DNA of 64,000 nucleotides from Lutibaculum baratangense AMV1 (GCF_000496075.1 NZ_AWXZ01000026.1:1-64000); one strand, 5' to 3'. Counted from the first letter of the stretch, positions 46,553-58,189 are shown. Program-made: numbers and translations. The notes: a model not told the origin generated them from the sequence alone.

Positions 46553-48016
46553 CTACGTCAGGGGACGGCGGACCGGCCTCAACAGGAAGGGCGGAACGTG
46601 CTCGCCGAACCCGACCACCTGTTCGTCCGGCTCGCGGTCGTGGTCCCGGCGGCCCCTGCGGCGGCCGGCTTCACGGGGCTTTTCGTCGCGAGACTTGTCA
46701 CCGCGAGGCTTCTCGTCGCGCGGCTTCTCGTCCTGGCGGCGAGGCGAACGCGCCGTCGCTTCGCTCGACTCGACGTCGGCCTCTGCCGCCTCGACCGCTG
46801 CCTCCGTCTCCTTCGCCTTGGCGCCTTTCCGGCGGCGCGGAGGCTTCTGGGCCTTGCGCTCTTCCGGCGCGGCAGCGGAGTCCGTCGGCTCCTCTTCGAT
46901 CTCGGCGCGAGGGATCGGCTTTCCCAGCATCTCTTCGATTCGCGCGAGGTACTTCGTGTCCGCCGGGGTGGTGATCGTCACCGCCGCGCCGGAACGTCCG
47001 GCGCGCCCGGTGCGGCCGATGCGGTGGACATAGTCTTCCGGATGGGTCGGAACATCGAAGTTCACGACGTGACTGACGGCCGGGATGTCGAGGCCGCGCG
47101 CGGCGACGTCGCTCGCGACGAGAATGGCGATCGTGCCGGCTCGGAAGGCCGCCAGCGTGGCCATGCGCTCGCGCTGGTCGAGATCGCCGTGAAGCGCACC
47201 GACATTGAAGCCGTGACGTTGCAGCGAGCGATGAATCGTCGCCACGTCGCGTTTGCGGTTGCAGAACACGATCGCGTTCGCGTTCTCGCCGGCGTCGCGC
47301 AGTTCCCGTCGGAGGATCGCCCGCTTGTCCTTCGGGTTTTGCGGAGACGAAACGAGGCGCTGAGCCACCGTGTCCGCAGTCGACGAGCGCTTGGCCACCT
47401 CGACCGACACCGGGTTCTGCAGGAACTGCCCCGTCAGCTTCTGGATCTCCGGCGGCATCGTGGCGGAGAAGAAGAGGGTCTGGCGCGTGAAGGGCACGAG
47501 CTTGCAGATGCGCTCGATGTCCGGAATGAAGCCCATGTCGAGCATGCGGTCTGCCTCGTCGATGACGAGGATCTCGACCCCGGTGAGGAGCAGCTTGCCG
47601 CGTTCGAAATGGTCGAGCAGGCGCCCCGGCGTCGCTATCAGCACGTCGGCACCGCGGTCGAGCTTGCGCTCCTGGTCGGCGAAGGAGACGCCCCCGATCA
47701 GCAACGCGACCGTGAGGTTGTGCTTGGTGCCGTACCTGACGAAATTCTCTTCGACCTGCGCGGCGAGCTCGCGCGTCGGCTCGAGGATCAGCGTGCGGGG
47801 CATGCGCGCGCGCGCGCGTCCGCGCTCGAGCAGGCTCAGCATCGGCAAGACGAAGCTAGCAGTCTTCCCCGTCCCGGTCTGGGCGATGCCGATCACGTCC
47901 CGACGCTCCAGCACATGCGGGATCGACTGCGTCTGGATCGGGGTCGGCTCTTTGTAACCGGCGGCGTCGACTGCGGCGAGTACCTTCTCGCTCAGTCCCA
48001 GTTCGTTAAAGGGCAT
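46553..48016 (-). CDS. DEAD-box ATP-dependent RNA helicase
   Basis: A 487-residue RhlE/DeaD-type RNA helicase. Motifs in order: FNELGLSEKVLAAV, Q motif PTPIQTQSIP, Walker A AQTGTGKT, PTRELAAQ, VATPGRLLDH-like IATPGRLLDH, DEAD, SAT, and the C-terminal VASDVAARGLDIP and HRIGRTGRAGR. The last 110 residues are a basic, low-complexity tail with repeats of the type (R)DEKPR (five units in REDEKPRDEKPRG-like order), likely an RNA-binding or degradosome-interaction arm; rne is in the same window. The ATG at 48016 fits the family; the frame extends further upstream but the extension does not look conserved. Confidence 0.95.
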   Translation of the reverse strand: MPFNELGLSEKVLAAVDAAGYKEPTPIQTQSIPHVLERRDVIGIAQTGTGKTASFVLPMLSLLERGRARARMPRTLILEPTRELAAQVEENFVRYGTKHNLTVALLIGGVSFADQERKLDRGADVLIATPGRLLDHFERGKLLLTGVEILVIDEADRMLDMGFIPDIERICKLVPFTRQTLFFSATMPPEIQKLTGQFLQNPVSVEVAKRSSTADTVAQRLVSSPQNPKDKRAILRRELRDAGENANAIVFCNRKRDVATIHRSLQRHGFNVGALHGDLDQRERMATLAAFRAGTIAILVASDVAARGLDIPAVSHVVNFDVPTHPEDYVHRIGRTGRAGRSGAAVTITTPADTKYLARIEEMLGKPIPRAEIEEEPTDSAAAPEERKAQKPPRRRKGAKAKETEAAVEAAEADVESSEATARSPRRQDEKPRDEKPRGDKSRDEKPREAGRRRGRRDHDREPDEQVVGFGEHVPPFLLRPVRRPLT

Positions 48017-48237
48017 GTACCATCGTTTCGTGAGAGCTCCGTGCCGAGAACGGCCGCGCGCACAGATGACGCGCCCCCGGACAGCGGCAGCCGGCAACAT
48101 AAGGTGCTGAGATATCGTGTCAATGTCGGAAGAAAGCGAAAGGGAGACACGGTTGACCGAGTTGGGCGGAAACTTGTCCGAAACCGCCCTCTCCTCGGTG
48201 AAGCTAATGGGATCCGATCCGGCAGCGAACTCCCGCC

Positions 48238-50265
48238 TCAGATGTCCAGTTCCTCCGCGAATTCGGCATTTTCCTGGATGAAGGCGAACCTGGCCTCCGG
48301 CTGGTTGCCCATCAGGCGCTTCACTGCGTCGGCCGTCTCTTCGGCCTGCTCGACCGTCACCTGAAGCAGTGTCCGTCGGCGCGGATCCATCGTCGTTTCG
48401 CGGAGCTGTGCCGGCAGCATTTCGCCGAGGCCCTTGAAGCGGCCTACCTCCACCTTCCCTCTGCCGTTGAACTCGCTGGCCAACAGGCCGTCCTTGTGCC
48501 GGTCGTCTCGCGCGTAGAGCGTCTTGCCGCCCTGGCTGATGCGGTAGAGCGGCGGAACGGCGAGGTAGAGGTGGCCCTGGGCGATCAACTCCGGCATCTG
48601 GCGGTAGAAGAACGTCATCAGCAGCGCCGCGATGTGGGCGCCGTCGACGTCGGCGTCGCACATGATGATGATCTTCTCGTAGCGCAGGTCCTGTTCGCGA
48701 TAGTGAGAGCCTGTGCCGCAGCCGAGAGCCTGCACGAGGTCGGAGAGAAGCTGGTTCTGCGCGAGCTTTCCGGCGGCCGCGCTCTCCACGTTCAGGATCT
48801 TGCCGCGCAGGGGCAGCACGGCCTGCGTCTGTCTGTCGCGGGCCTGTTTCGCCGATCCCCCGGCCGAGTCGCCCTCGACGATGAAGATCTCCGAGCCCTG
48901 CATCTCGTTACGGCTGCAGTCGGCGAGCTTGCCCGGCAGGCGAAGCTTGCGGACGGCGCTCTTGCGGCCGACCTCCTTCTCCTGCCGGCGCTTCAGCCGC
49001 TCCTCGGCCCGGTCGATCACCCAGTCGAGGAGCTTCGTGCCCGTCTGCGGGCTTTGCGCGAGCCAGTGGTCGAACTGGTCGCGCACCGCCTGCTCGACAA
49101 TTCGCGTCGCCTCGCCCGAGGCGAGCCGGTCCTTCGTCTGCCCCTGGAACTCGGGTTCGCGGATGAAGACCGAGAGCATCGCGCCGGTCGACGCCATGAC
49201 GTCGTCGGCGGTGAAGATCTGTGCCCGCTTGCGGCCCGTCAGCTCCGCGTAGGCCCTCAGGCCCTTCAGAAGCGCCGTGCGCAGGCCAGTCTCGTGCGTG
49301 CCGCCGTCGGGTGTCGGCACGGTGTTGCAGTAGGACGAGACGAAGCCGTCCCGGCTGCCGAACCACGCGACCGCCCACTCGACGCGGCCGTGGCCGGTGC
49401 CCTTGTCGACGCGGCCCGTGAAGATGTCGGGCACGACCAGCGTTTCGCCTTCGATCTCGGCGGTGAGAAAATCGCTCAGGCCGCCCGGGAACTTGAAGAC
49501 CTCCTTCGGCGGCACCGACCCGTCCTCGGGCAGGAGCTCGGGCGCGCACGTCCAGCGGATCTCGATGCCGCGGAAGAGATAGGCCTTCGACCTCGCCATC
49601 CGGAACAGCCGCGCGGGCCTGAACCGGGCGCCCTTGAAGATCTCGGCATCGGGCCGGAAGCGGATCCTCGTGCCGCGCCGGTTCATGACCTCGCCGGCGT
49701 CCTCGATCCCAGCCACCGGCTTGCCGCGCTCGTAGGCCTGCCGATAGAGGCGGCGGTTTCGTGCCACCTCGACCTCTAGCCGTTCGGAGAGCGCGTTCAC
49801 CACGGAGACGCCGACGCCGTGCAGGCCGCCCGAGGTCTCGTAGACCTTGGAGTCGAACTTGCCGCCCGCGTGCAGCGTGGTGAGGATGACCTCGAGCGCC
49901 GACTTGTCCTTGAATTTCGGGTGCGGGTCGACGGGAATGCCGCGACCGTTGTCGGAGACCATGAGGAAGCCGTCAGGCTCGAGCGCGACCTCGATGACCG
50001 TCGCGTGACCGGCCACGGCCTCGTCCATCGAGTTGTCGATCACCTCGGCGAAGAGGTGATGCAGGGCCTTCTCGTCGGTGCCGCCGACATACATGCCCGG
50101 CCGCCGGCGGACGGGCTCGAGCCCTTCCAGCACCTCGATGTCGGCTGCGCTGTAGCCGACCTCCTGCACGGCCTCGTCGACCGGCTGGCGACGCTCGCGG
50201 CGCGCGGGCTTCCTGGCCGCGGGCGCATCGCTGACGCCCCGGAAGAGGTCGTCGGACGAATCCAT
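48238..50265 (-). CDS. parE: DNA topoisomerase IV subunit B
   Basis: A 675-residue ATPase subunit that, with ParC, decatenates daughter chromosomes. Motifs include the GHKL ATP site (VIDNSMDEAVAGH, DNGRGIPVDPHPKF, GGLHGVGVSVVNALS), the TOPRIM EGDSAGGSAKQARDR, PLRGKILNVESA and DADVDGAHI. The ATG at 50265 is chosen; a GTG two codons upstream (50271) is equally possible. Length and TOPRIM context argue for ParE rather than GyrB. The ParC gene is not in the window. Confidence 0.96.
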   Translation of the reverse strand: MDSSDDLFRGVSDAPAARKPARRERRQPVDEAVQEVGYSAADIEVLEGLEPVRRRPGMYVGGTDEKALHHLFAEVIDNSMDEAVAGHATVIEVALEPDGFLMVSDNGRGIPVDPHPKFKDKSALEVILTTLHAGGKFDSKVYETSGGLHGVGVSVVNALSERLEVEVARNRRLYRQAYERGKPVAGIEDAGEVMNRRGTRIRFRPDAEIFKGARFRPARLFRMARSKAYLFRGIEIRWTCAPELLPEDGSVPPKEVFKFPGGLSDFLTAEIEGETLVVPDIFTGRVDKGTGHGRVEWAVAWFGSRDGFVSSYCNTVPTPDGGTHETGLRTALLKGLRAYAELTGRKRAQIFTADDVMASTGAMLSVFIREPEFQGQTKDRLASGEATRIVEQAVRDQFDHWLAQSPQTGTKLLDWVIDRAEERLKRRQEKEVGRKSAVRKLRLPGKLADCSRNEMQGSEIFIVEGDSAGGSAKQARDRQTQAVLPLRGKILNVESAAAGKLAQNQLLSDLVQALGCGTGSHYREQDLRYEKIIIMCDADVDGAHIAALLMTFFYRQMPELIAQGHLYLAVPPLYRISQGGKTLYARDDRHKDGLLASEFNGRGKVEVGRFKGLGEMLPAQLRETTMDPRRRTLLQVTVEQAEETADAVKRLMGNQPEARFAFIQENAEFAEELDI

Positions 50266-50486
50266 GCTCACTCTCGTTTCAGCGAATCAGTTTCCGGAAT
50301 TCTGCCACCTGAGGACCCCGGTGACGAATCGGCCCTCCGGTTCCGCGCCGCAGTCCCTGGTCACGCGGGCGGACGGATGCCTCTACCGGACCGCCGTCCT
50401 ATGTACGGGCGCGCTTTCCGCGAAACAAGAAGAGCCGCCGGACGGGTCCGGCGGCTCCATTCGTGTCGTACCGATAACGGGGGCGA

Positions 50487-51896
50487 TCAGACGCTGTAGT
50501 AGAGGTCGTACTCGACCGGGTGCGGCGCCATCTCGAAGCGCTCCACCTCGTCCATCTTCAGCTCGATGTAGGACTCGATCTGGTCGTCGGTGAACACGCC
50601 GCCGGCCTTCAGGAACTCGCGGTCCGCGTCGAGCGATTCGAGCGCCATGCGCAGGCTCGTCGAGACGGTCGGGATCTCCTTCAGCTCCGCCGGCGGCAGG
50701 TCGTAGAGGTTCTTGTCCATCGGGTCGCCCGGGTGGATCTTGTTCATGATGCCGTCGAGGCCGGCCATCACGAGCGCGGAGTAGCAGAGATAGGGGTTCG
50801 CCGCCGGATCGGGGAAGCGGACCTCGACGCGCTTGGCCTTCGGAGAGGAGGCCAGCGGGATGCGGCAGGAGGCCGAGCGGTTGCGCGCGGAGTAGGCGAG
50901 CAGCACCGGCGCCTCGTAGCCCGGGACGAGACGCTTGTAGGAATTCGTCGTCGGGTTCGTGAAGGCGTTGATCGCGCGGGCGTGCTTCAGGATGCCGCCG
51001 ATGAAGAACAGGCACTCCTCGGAGAGATCGGCATACTGCGAGCCGGCAAAGAGGGGGTTGTTGTCCTTCCAGATCGACAGGTGGCAGTGCATGCCCGAGC
51101 CGTTGTCGCCGAAGATCGGCTTTGGCATGAAGGTCGCCGTCTTGCCGTAGGCGTTCGCGACCTGGTGCACGACGTACTTGTAGATCTGCATCTTGTCGGC
51201 GTTGAAGGTCAGCTTGTCGAACTTCATGCCGAGTTCGTGCTGAGCCGCGCCCACCTCGTGGTGGTGCTTCTCGACGATCACGCCCATGCCGGCCATGACC
51301 GAGAGCATCTCCGAGCGCATGTCCTGGGCGCTGTCGACCGGCGGGACCGGGAAGTAGCCGCCCTTGACGCGCGGACGGTGGCCGAGATTGCCGGCCTCGT
51401 ACTCCGTGCCGTTGTTCGACGGCAGCTCGCTTGAGTCGATCGCGAAGCCGGTGTTGTAGGGCTCGGCGGTGAAGCGGACGTCGTCGAACACGAAAAACTC
51501 GGCCTCGGGGCCGACCATGATCGTGTCGCCGATACCGGTCTGGCGGAGATAGGCCTCGACCTTCTTGGCGGTCGTGCGCGGGTCGCGGTCATAGGCCTCG
51601 CCGGTCGTCGGCTCCAGCACGTCGCAGAAGACGGCGAGGGTGGTCTGGGCGAAGAAGGGGTCGATATGGGCTGTCTCGGGGTCCGGCATCAGGTTCATGT
51701 CGGACTCGTTGATCGCCTTCCAGCCGGCGATGGAAGAGCCGTCGAACATGACGCCTTCCGCGAACATGTCCTCGTCGCAGACGCTGACATCCATGGTGAC
51801 GTGCTGCAGCTTGCCGCGCGGATCGGTGAAGCGCAGGTCGACGTACTTGACGTCCTCGTCCTTGATCTTCTTCAGAATTGTGCTGGCGTCAGCCAT
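50487..51896 (-). CDS. glnA: Glutamine synthetase, type I
   Basis: A 469-residue enzyme that makes glutamine from glutamate, ammonia and ATP, the entry point of ammonium. Signatures are [48 protein letters not shown] and the adenylylation tyrosine in [10 protein letters not shown] near the C-terminus, where GlnE would switch it off. It lies 74 bases downstream of glnB and is probably cotranscribed from the sigma-54-type promoter ahead of glnB. Confidence 0.98.
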   Translation of the reverse strand: MADASTILKKIKDEDVKYVDLRFTDPRGKLQHVTMDVSVCDEDMFAEGVMFDGSSIAGWKAINESDMNLMPDPETAHIDPFFAQTTLAVFCDVLEPTTGEAYDRDPRTTAKKVEAYLRQTGIGDTIMVGPEAEFFVFDDVRFTAEPYNTGFAIDSSELPSNNGTEYEAGNLGHRPRVKGGYFPVPPVDSAQDMRSEMLSVMAGMGVIVEKHHHEVGAAQHELGMKFDKLTFNADKMQIYKYVVHQVANAYGKTATFMPKPIFGDNGSGMHCHLSIWKDNNPLFAGSQYADLSEECLFFIGGILKHARAINAFTNPTTNSYKRLVPGYEAPVLLAYSARNRSASCRIPLASSPKAKRVEVRFPDPAANPYLCYSALVMAGLDGIMNKIHPGDPMDKNLYDLPPAELKEIPTVSTSLRMALESLDADREFLKAGGVFTDDQIESYIELKMDEVERFEMAPHPVEYDLYYSV

Positions 51897-51970
51897 GTTC
51901 TCTCGCCCCTTCCTGATGGGTGGTGTCGTCCCGCCGCGGCCTCGGCGTGCGGGTCTGTCTCGTGAAACGT

Positions 51971-52315
<345 letters not shown>

Positions 52316-52361
52316 TCAGGGCTCCTCGGAACTGTCGGGCGCATCACCCGGGTGGCTCAAT

Positions 52362-52377
52362 TGCAGGTCGCGTGCCA
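52362..52377 (-). promoter_or_regulatory. Sigma-54-type promoter of glnBA
   Basis: On the minus strand the sequence reads TGGCACG-CGAC-CTGCA, matching the -24/-12 consensus TGGCACG-N4-TTGCA except for one base. It is 53-68 bases upstream of the glnB start, so the transcript would have a leader of about 40 bases. TGCAC half sites at 52406-52410 and 52431-52435 upstream could be part of NtrC sites. Confidence 0.75.
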
Positions 52378-52519
52378 CCGACTCCGCAGACACGAAAATA
52401 CCGGTTGCACGTGGGATTTCGAGATGTGCCTGCACGAAAAACCAGCAAAGCACGCGGCGGGTTGGTGATCAAACATTGAGCAAATGGTCACGTTCTATGC
52501 AGATGTGGGTGAGGCCGCG

Positions 52520-54010
52520 ATGATCGAACTGCTGACGACGCAGGAGATGGGGCAGGCCGACCGCCTGGCAATCGAGGGAGGCACGAGCGGCCTTCAGCTG
52601 ATGGAAGCGGCGGGAGGCGCCGTCGCCGAGCGTGCGATGCGCCGGACGGCGCCCGGCGACCGCGTGGCGATCCTCTGCGGGCCCGGCAACAATGGCGGCG
52701 ACGGGTTCGTCGCGGCGCGCCGTCTCGTTGAGGCGGGCAGGCAGGTGCGGCTCGCCCTCCTTGGGAGCCGAGAGGGGCTGCGCGGGGATGCCGCGACGGT
52801 GGCGGGTCTCTGGGAGGGCCCGGTCGAGCGGTTCTCCGTGGACATGCTCGATGGGGTCGGACTGGTGGTCGACGCGCTGTTCGGCGCCGGGCTCGCGCGT
52901 CCCCTGGACGGCGAGGCCGCGTCGATCGTGGCAGCCGTCAACGAGGCCGGGCGGCCCGTTCTCGCCGTCGACGTGCCCTCGGGCCTCGACGGGACCACGG
53001 GGCGGGCCCAGGGGCCCGTGGTCCGCGCCACCGAAACAATCACCTTCTTTCGACGCAAGCCCGGCCATCTGCTGCTGCCCGGACGCTCGCTCTGCGGAGA
53101 GGTTTCGGTCGCAGAGATCGGCATATCTCAGGGCGTGCTCGGCGCGATCCTGCCGCAAGCCTTCGTCAACGAGCCCGCCCTCTGGCGCAGCGCGCTCGCC
53201 TGGCCGCAGCCGGACGGGCACAAATATTCGCGCGGTCACGCGCTGGTTGTCGGCGGGGAAGGGTGGAAGTCCGGCGCGCCGCGCCTCGCCGCCGGGGCCG
53301 CCCTCAGGGCGGGGGCGGGCCTCGTGACGATCGCCGCCCCGTTCCGGGCGCTGCCGATCTACGCGTCTCAGCTGACGGCCGTGATGCTGGCCGAGGCGAA
53401 CAACCCGGACGGGCTCGGCGACGTGCTCGCCGACGAGCGCAAGAACGCGGTGCTGCTCGGCCCGGGTCTCGGCGTGGGAGCCGGCACGGCGGCGATGGTG
53501 AAGGTGGCTCTCTGCGGGAGGCGCGCCATCGTGCTCGACGCCGACGCTCTGACGAGCTTCGAGGCGCGCCGCGAAGACCTCTTCGCCATGATCGCCGCGG
53601 AGGCGGGGCGCGATGTCGTCCTGACGCCGCACGAGGGAGAGTTCGCGCGGCTCTTCGGTAAGGAGACGCTCACGGAGGCGCCGAGCAAGCTCGAGGCCGC
53701 GCGTGCCGCGGCCCGGGCGAGCGGCGCGATCGTCGTCCTGAAGGGCAGCGACACGGTGGTCGCCGGGCCCGACGGCCGTGCCGCGGTCAACGAGATGTCT
53801 TCGCCCTTCCTCGCCACAGCGGGAACGGGCGATGTCCTGGCCGGGATCATCGTGGGACAGCTCGCGCAGGGCGTGGCCGGATTCGAGGCGGCCGCATCCG
53901 CCGTCTGGATCCACGGGGCTGCGGCCGCCCGTCGCGGGCCGGGGCTGATCTCCGAGGATCTGCAGGCTCTCATGCCTGGGGTTCTCGCGGGCCTCGCGGC
54001 CGGGGTGTGA
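52520..54010 (+). CDS. nnrD: Bifunctional NAD(P)H-hydrate epimerase/dehydratase
   Basis: A 496-residue fusion that repairs damaged, hydrated NAD(P)H. The N-terminal epimerase domain (about 1-215) has GPGNNGGDGFVAARRL and VDALFGAGLARPLDGEA; the C-terminal ribokinase-fold dehydratase (about 230-490) has KYSRGHALVVGG, LTPHEGEFARLFG and the nucleotide motif GTGDVLAGIIVG. The ATG at 52520 has GAGG upstream and begins MIELLTTQEM, the family start. It is divergent from glnB. Confidence 0.95.
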   Translation: MIELLTTQEMGQADRLAIEGGTSGLQLMEAAGGAVAERAMRRTAPGDRVAILCGPGNNGGDGFVAARRLVEAGRQVRLALLGSREGLRGDAATVAGLWEGPVERFSVDMLDGVGLVVDALFGAGLARPLDGEAASIVAAVNEAGRPVLAVDVPSGLDGTTGRAQGPVVRATETITFFRRKPGHLLLPGRSLCGEVSVAEIGISQGVLGAILPQAFVNEPALWRSALAWPQPDGHKYSRGHALVVGGEGWKSGAPRLAAGAALRAGAGLVTIAAPFRALPIYASQLTAVMLAEANNPDGLGDVLADERKNAVLLGPGLGVGAGTAAMVKVALCGRRAIVLDADALTSFEARREDLFAMIAAEAGRDVVLTPHEGEFARLFGKETLTEAPSKLEAARAAARASGAIVVLKGSDTVVAGPDGRAAVNEMSSPFLATAGTGDVLAGIIVGQLAQGVAGFEAAASAVWIHGAAAARRGPGLISEDLQALMPGVLAGLAAGV

Positions 54011-54081
54011 GCGCGGCACGGCGCTTGCGACAGGTGCTGGGCGGCGGGCGACTGGTCCCGCCCTGGCACAGGAGGCTCGTC

Positions 54082-54222
54082 ATGAAGCTCGTCGTCGCGC
54101 TGGCCGCGCTCGCAGGGGCGGTCGTCTATTCCCAGTCCGGTGGTGACGAGACCGCGTCCGTCGTGCTCCTGAGCGCGATCGCGTTCTACGTGGCCGTCCA
54201 CTTCGCCGTGATGCGCGACTGA
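54082..54222 (+). CDS. Small membrane protein, 46 residues
   Basis: A tiny protein (MKLVVALAALAGAVVYS, then SGGDETASVVLLSAIAFYVAVHFAVMRD in two pieces) with two hydrophobic segments around a short polar loop, so a two-pass or hairpin membrane peptide. The start is firm: AGGAGG lies at the ideal distance before the ATG. It lies 71 bases after nnrD and may share its transcript. I recognise no family. Frames starting earlier would add a nonconserved Arg-rich leader. Confidence 0.7.
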   Translation: MKLVVALAALAGAVVYSQSGGDETASVVLLSAIAFYVAVHFAVMRD

Positions 54223-54320
54223 CGGCTACGTCAGATAGGCGTCCGTAACCTCTGGCGTCCTGGAAAAGCCGTGTGCTATAGACCCGCGCACCGCGTGTCG
54301 GGTCGGCGGCGCCGGCCTGC

Positions 54321-54405
<85 letters not shown>

Positions 54406-54474
54406 GCGTCCGCTCATTATGATCCAAGCGCGCCCCGCGGCGGGGCAGCACGAACAGCCAGAACACGGAACGTC

Positions 54475-55980
54475 ATGCAGGTTACCGAGACCGTCAATCA
54501 GGGGCTCAAGCGGGAACTGAAGATCCAGATCCCGGCGCAGGAGCTCGACCAGCGCCTCAACACTCGCCTCAACGAGCTGAAAGGCCAGGTTCGGCTACGT
54601 GGCTTCCGTCCGGGCAAGGTGCCGGTGAACCACCTCCGCCGCGTCTACGGCAAGTCCATCATGGCCGAGATTCTCGAGCAGACGGTCAGCGAGACGAGCC
54701 AGAAGGCCCTGACCGACCGCAACGAGAAGCCGGCCTACCAGCCGAAGATCGAGCTGCCGGACAATCAGGACGAGATCGAGCAGGTTCTCGCGGGCGAGGG
54801 TGATCTCGCCTTCACGATGGAGTTCGAGGTTCTGCCCCCCGTGGAGGTCGGCGACCTCACGAAGATCGAGGTCGAGCGCGAAGTCTCCCCGGTCGAGGAC
54901 AAGGACGTCGACGAGACGCTTCAGCGGATCGCCGACCAGAACAAGGGCTTCGAGGCTCGGGCCGAGGGCGAGGCGGCGCAGGATGGCGACCGCGTCACGA
55001 TGGACTTCGTCGGCAAGATCGACGGCGAGGCCTTCGAGGGCGGTTCGGCCGAGGGCGCAACGATCGTCCTGGGCTCCGGCACGTTCATCCCGGGCTTCGA
55101 GGAGCAGCTCGTCGGCGTGAAGGCGGGCGACGAGAAGACCGTCGAGGTGACGTTCCCCGAGCAGTATCAGGCGGCTCATCTCGCCGGGAAGCCCGCGACG
55201 TTCGAGATCAAGGTCACCGAGGTGGCCGCGCCCGTCGACCGCACGATCGACGACGAGTTCGCGACCTCTCTCGGCTTCGAGTCGCTCGACAAGCTGAAGG
55301 AAGCGATTCGTGACCAGATCACGAAGGATCTCGAGGGCCGGTCGCGCGAGAAGCTGAAGCGCCAGGTCCTCGACGCACTCGACGAGATGCACTCGTTCGA
55401 CCTGCCCGAGCAGCTCGTCGAGCAGGAGTTCCAGTCGATCTGGCAGCAGGTCACCGCCGATCTCGAGCGGTCCGGCCGCAGCTTCGCCGACGAGGGCACG
55501 ACCGAGGAGGAGCAGCAGGGCGAGTATCGCAAGATCGCCGAGCGCCGCGTCCGCCTGGGCCTCGTCCTCGCCGAGATCGGCGAGAAGAACGAGGTGAAGG
55601 TCGCTGACGAAGAAGTGAACCGCGCCCTCATCGAGCAGGTTCGCCGCTATCCCGGTCAGGAGCAGCAGGTCTGGGAGGCCTACCAGAAGAACCCGGGTAT
55701 GCTCGCGCAGCTCCGCGCGCCCATTTTCGAGGACAAGGTCATCGACTATATCGTCGAGCTGGCGACGGTGACCGAGAAGCGCGTTTCGCGGGAGGAGCTG
55801 TTCAGCGACCCCGACGACGAGCATCACCACGATCATGACCACGACCACCACCATGATCACGATCATGGCGACCACGGTCATGACCATGAGCATGATCATG
55901 GAGCCGAGGCGGCAGGCGAGGGCGGCGACGAGAAGCCGGCCAAGAAGAAGCGCGCGCCCCGGGCCAAGAAGGCGGACTGA
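54475..55980 (+). CDS. tig: Trigger factor with a histidine-rich C-terminal tail
   Basis: A 501-residue ribosome-bound chaperone and prolyl isomerase. The ribosome-docking loop shows VRLRGFRPGKVP, the PPIase domain has GDRVTMDFVGKIDGEAFEGG and LGSGTFIPGFEEQL, and the C-terminal arms follow to about residue 440. Residues 450-475 then hold 15 histidines in Asp/His alternation (DEHHHDHDHDHHHDHDH and onward), followed by a Lys-rich end. This tail is an addition to the family length and would bind Ni or Zn. The gene leads the conserved tig-clpP-clpX-lon cluster. Confidence 0.97.
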   Translation: MQVTETVNQGLKRELKIQIPAQELDQRLNTRLNELKGQVRLRGFRPGKVPVNHLRRVYGKSIMAEILEQTVSETSQKALTDRNEKPAYQPKIELPDNQDEIEQVLAGEGDLAFTMEFEVLPPVEVGDLTKIEVEREVSPVEDKDVDETLQRIADQNKGFEARAEGEAAQDGDRVTMDFVGKIDGEAFEGGSAEGATIVLGSGTFIPGFEEQLVGVKAGDEKTVEVTFPEQYQAAHLAGKPATFEIKVTEVAAPVDRTIDDEFATSLGFESLDKLKEAIRDQITKDLEGRSREKLKRQVLDALDEMHSFDLPEQLVEQEFQSIWQQVTADLERSGRSFADEGTTEEEQQGEYRKIAERRVRLGLVLAEIGEKNEVKVADEEVNRALIEQVRRYPGQEQQVWEAYQKNPGMLAQLRAPIFEDKVIDYIVELATVTEKRVSREELFSDPDDEHHHDHDHDHHHDHDHGDHGHDHEHDHGAEAAGEGGDEKPAKKKRAPRAKKAD

Positions 55981-56020
55981 CGGCGGGCCCGCGGCGGAGC
56001 CCGGCAGACAAAGGTAGAAG

Positions 56021-56668
56021 ATGATGCGCGACCCGGTAGATACCTACATGAACATGCTCGTCCCCATGGTGGTCGAGCAAACCAATCGGGGTGAGCGCGC
56101 CTACGACATCTATTCGCTGCTCCTGAAGCAGCGGATCGTGTTCGTGACGGGCATGGTCGAGGACAACATGGCCTCGCTCGTCACGGCGCAGCTTCTCTAT
56201 CTCGAGGCGGAGAACCCGAAGAAGGAGATCTCGATGTACATCAACTCCCCCGGGGGAGTGGTGACGTCGGGCCTCGCCATCTACGACACGATGCAGTTCA
56301 TCCGGCCGGCCGTCTCGACGCTGTGCATCGGGCAGGCGGCCTCGATGGGCTCGCTCCTGCTCTGCGCCGGCGCGAAGGACATGCGCTTCGCCCTGCCGAA
56401 TGCACGCATCATGGTCCACCAGCCCTCCGGCGGCTTCCAGGGCCAGGCCTCCGACATCGAGCGCCACGCCGAGGACATCCTGAAGATCAAGCGGCGCCTG
56501 AACGAGATCTATGTCCGTCACACGGGCCAGGACTACGACCGCATTGAACGCACGCTCGACCGTGACCATTTCATGACGGCGCAGGAGGCGAACGAGTTCG
56601 GCATCGTCGACAAGGTCATCGACAAGCGGACCGACGACGTGCCGGGCGGCGAGCCCGCGAAGGGCTGA
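56021..56668 (+). CDS. clpP: ATP-dependent Clp protease proteolytic subunit
   Basis: A 215-residue serine peptidase that forms the double-ring ClpP barrel. The catalytic triad is visible: S108 in [11 protein letters not shown]133 in MVHQPSGG and D182 in [11 protein letters not shown]. The protein is a normal length. It is the partner of ClpX next door; both lie in the tig-clpP-clpX-lon order that is common in proteobacteria. Confidence 0.98.
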   Translation: MMRDPVDTYMNMLVPMVVEQTNRGERAYDIYSLLLKQRIVFVTGMVEDNMASLVTAQLLYLEAENPKKEISMYINSPGGVVTSGLAIYDTMQFIRPAVSTLCIGQAASMGSLLLCAGAKDMRFALPNARIMVHQPSGGFQGQASDIERHAEDILKIKRRLNEIYVRHTGQDYDRIERTLDRDHFMTAQEANEFGIVDKVIDKRTDDVPGGEPAKG

Positions 56669-56695
56669 ACGGCGCGAGAGGCATACGAGAAGCAC

Positions 56696-56723
56696 GGGGG
56701 CCGGAGGAGCATTCCAGGCCCCC
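56696..56723 (+). terminator. Hairpin between clpP and clpX
   Basis: GGGGGCC (56696-56702) and GGCCCCC (56717-56723) pair around a 14-base loop that contains a further GGA/TCC stem. It lies 28 bases past the clpP stop with no T-run and may separate clpP from the clpX transcript. Confidence 0.5.
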
Positions 56724-56905
56724 GCAGCGTTAATGAACTGTTGATCTCCCTATTCCTAGCATGCTGCCATTGGCCTAGGTTAGGCGCGGGGAACATGAAT
56801 ATGCCCTGGGGAATCGGCGTGGGGGCCGCTGGGTGTCGGGTCCTTGGACATGGCTGACCAGGCCCGGCGCGATTGCAGGACCACGGGGCAAACCGGAGTG
56901 ACCGA

Positions 56906-58171
<1,266 letters not shown>

Positions 58172-58189
58172 CGGAGGCCCGGGACGTTC

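Noticed and set aside
47803-47820. Alternating GC run inside the helicase gene
   Set aside because: It encodes RARAR in the reading frame and is explained by codon use; no sign of an independent element.
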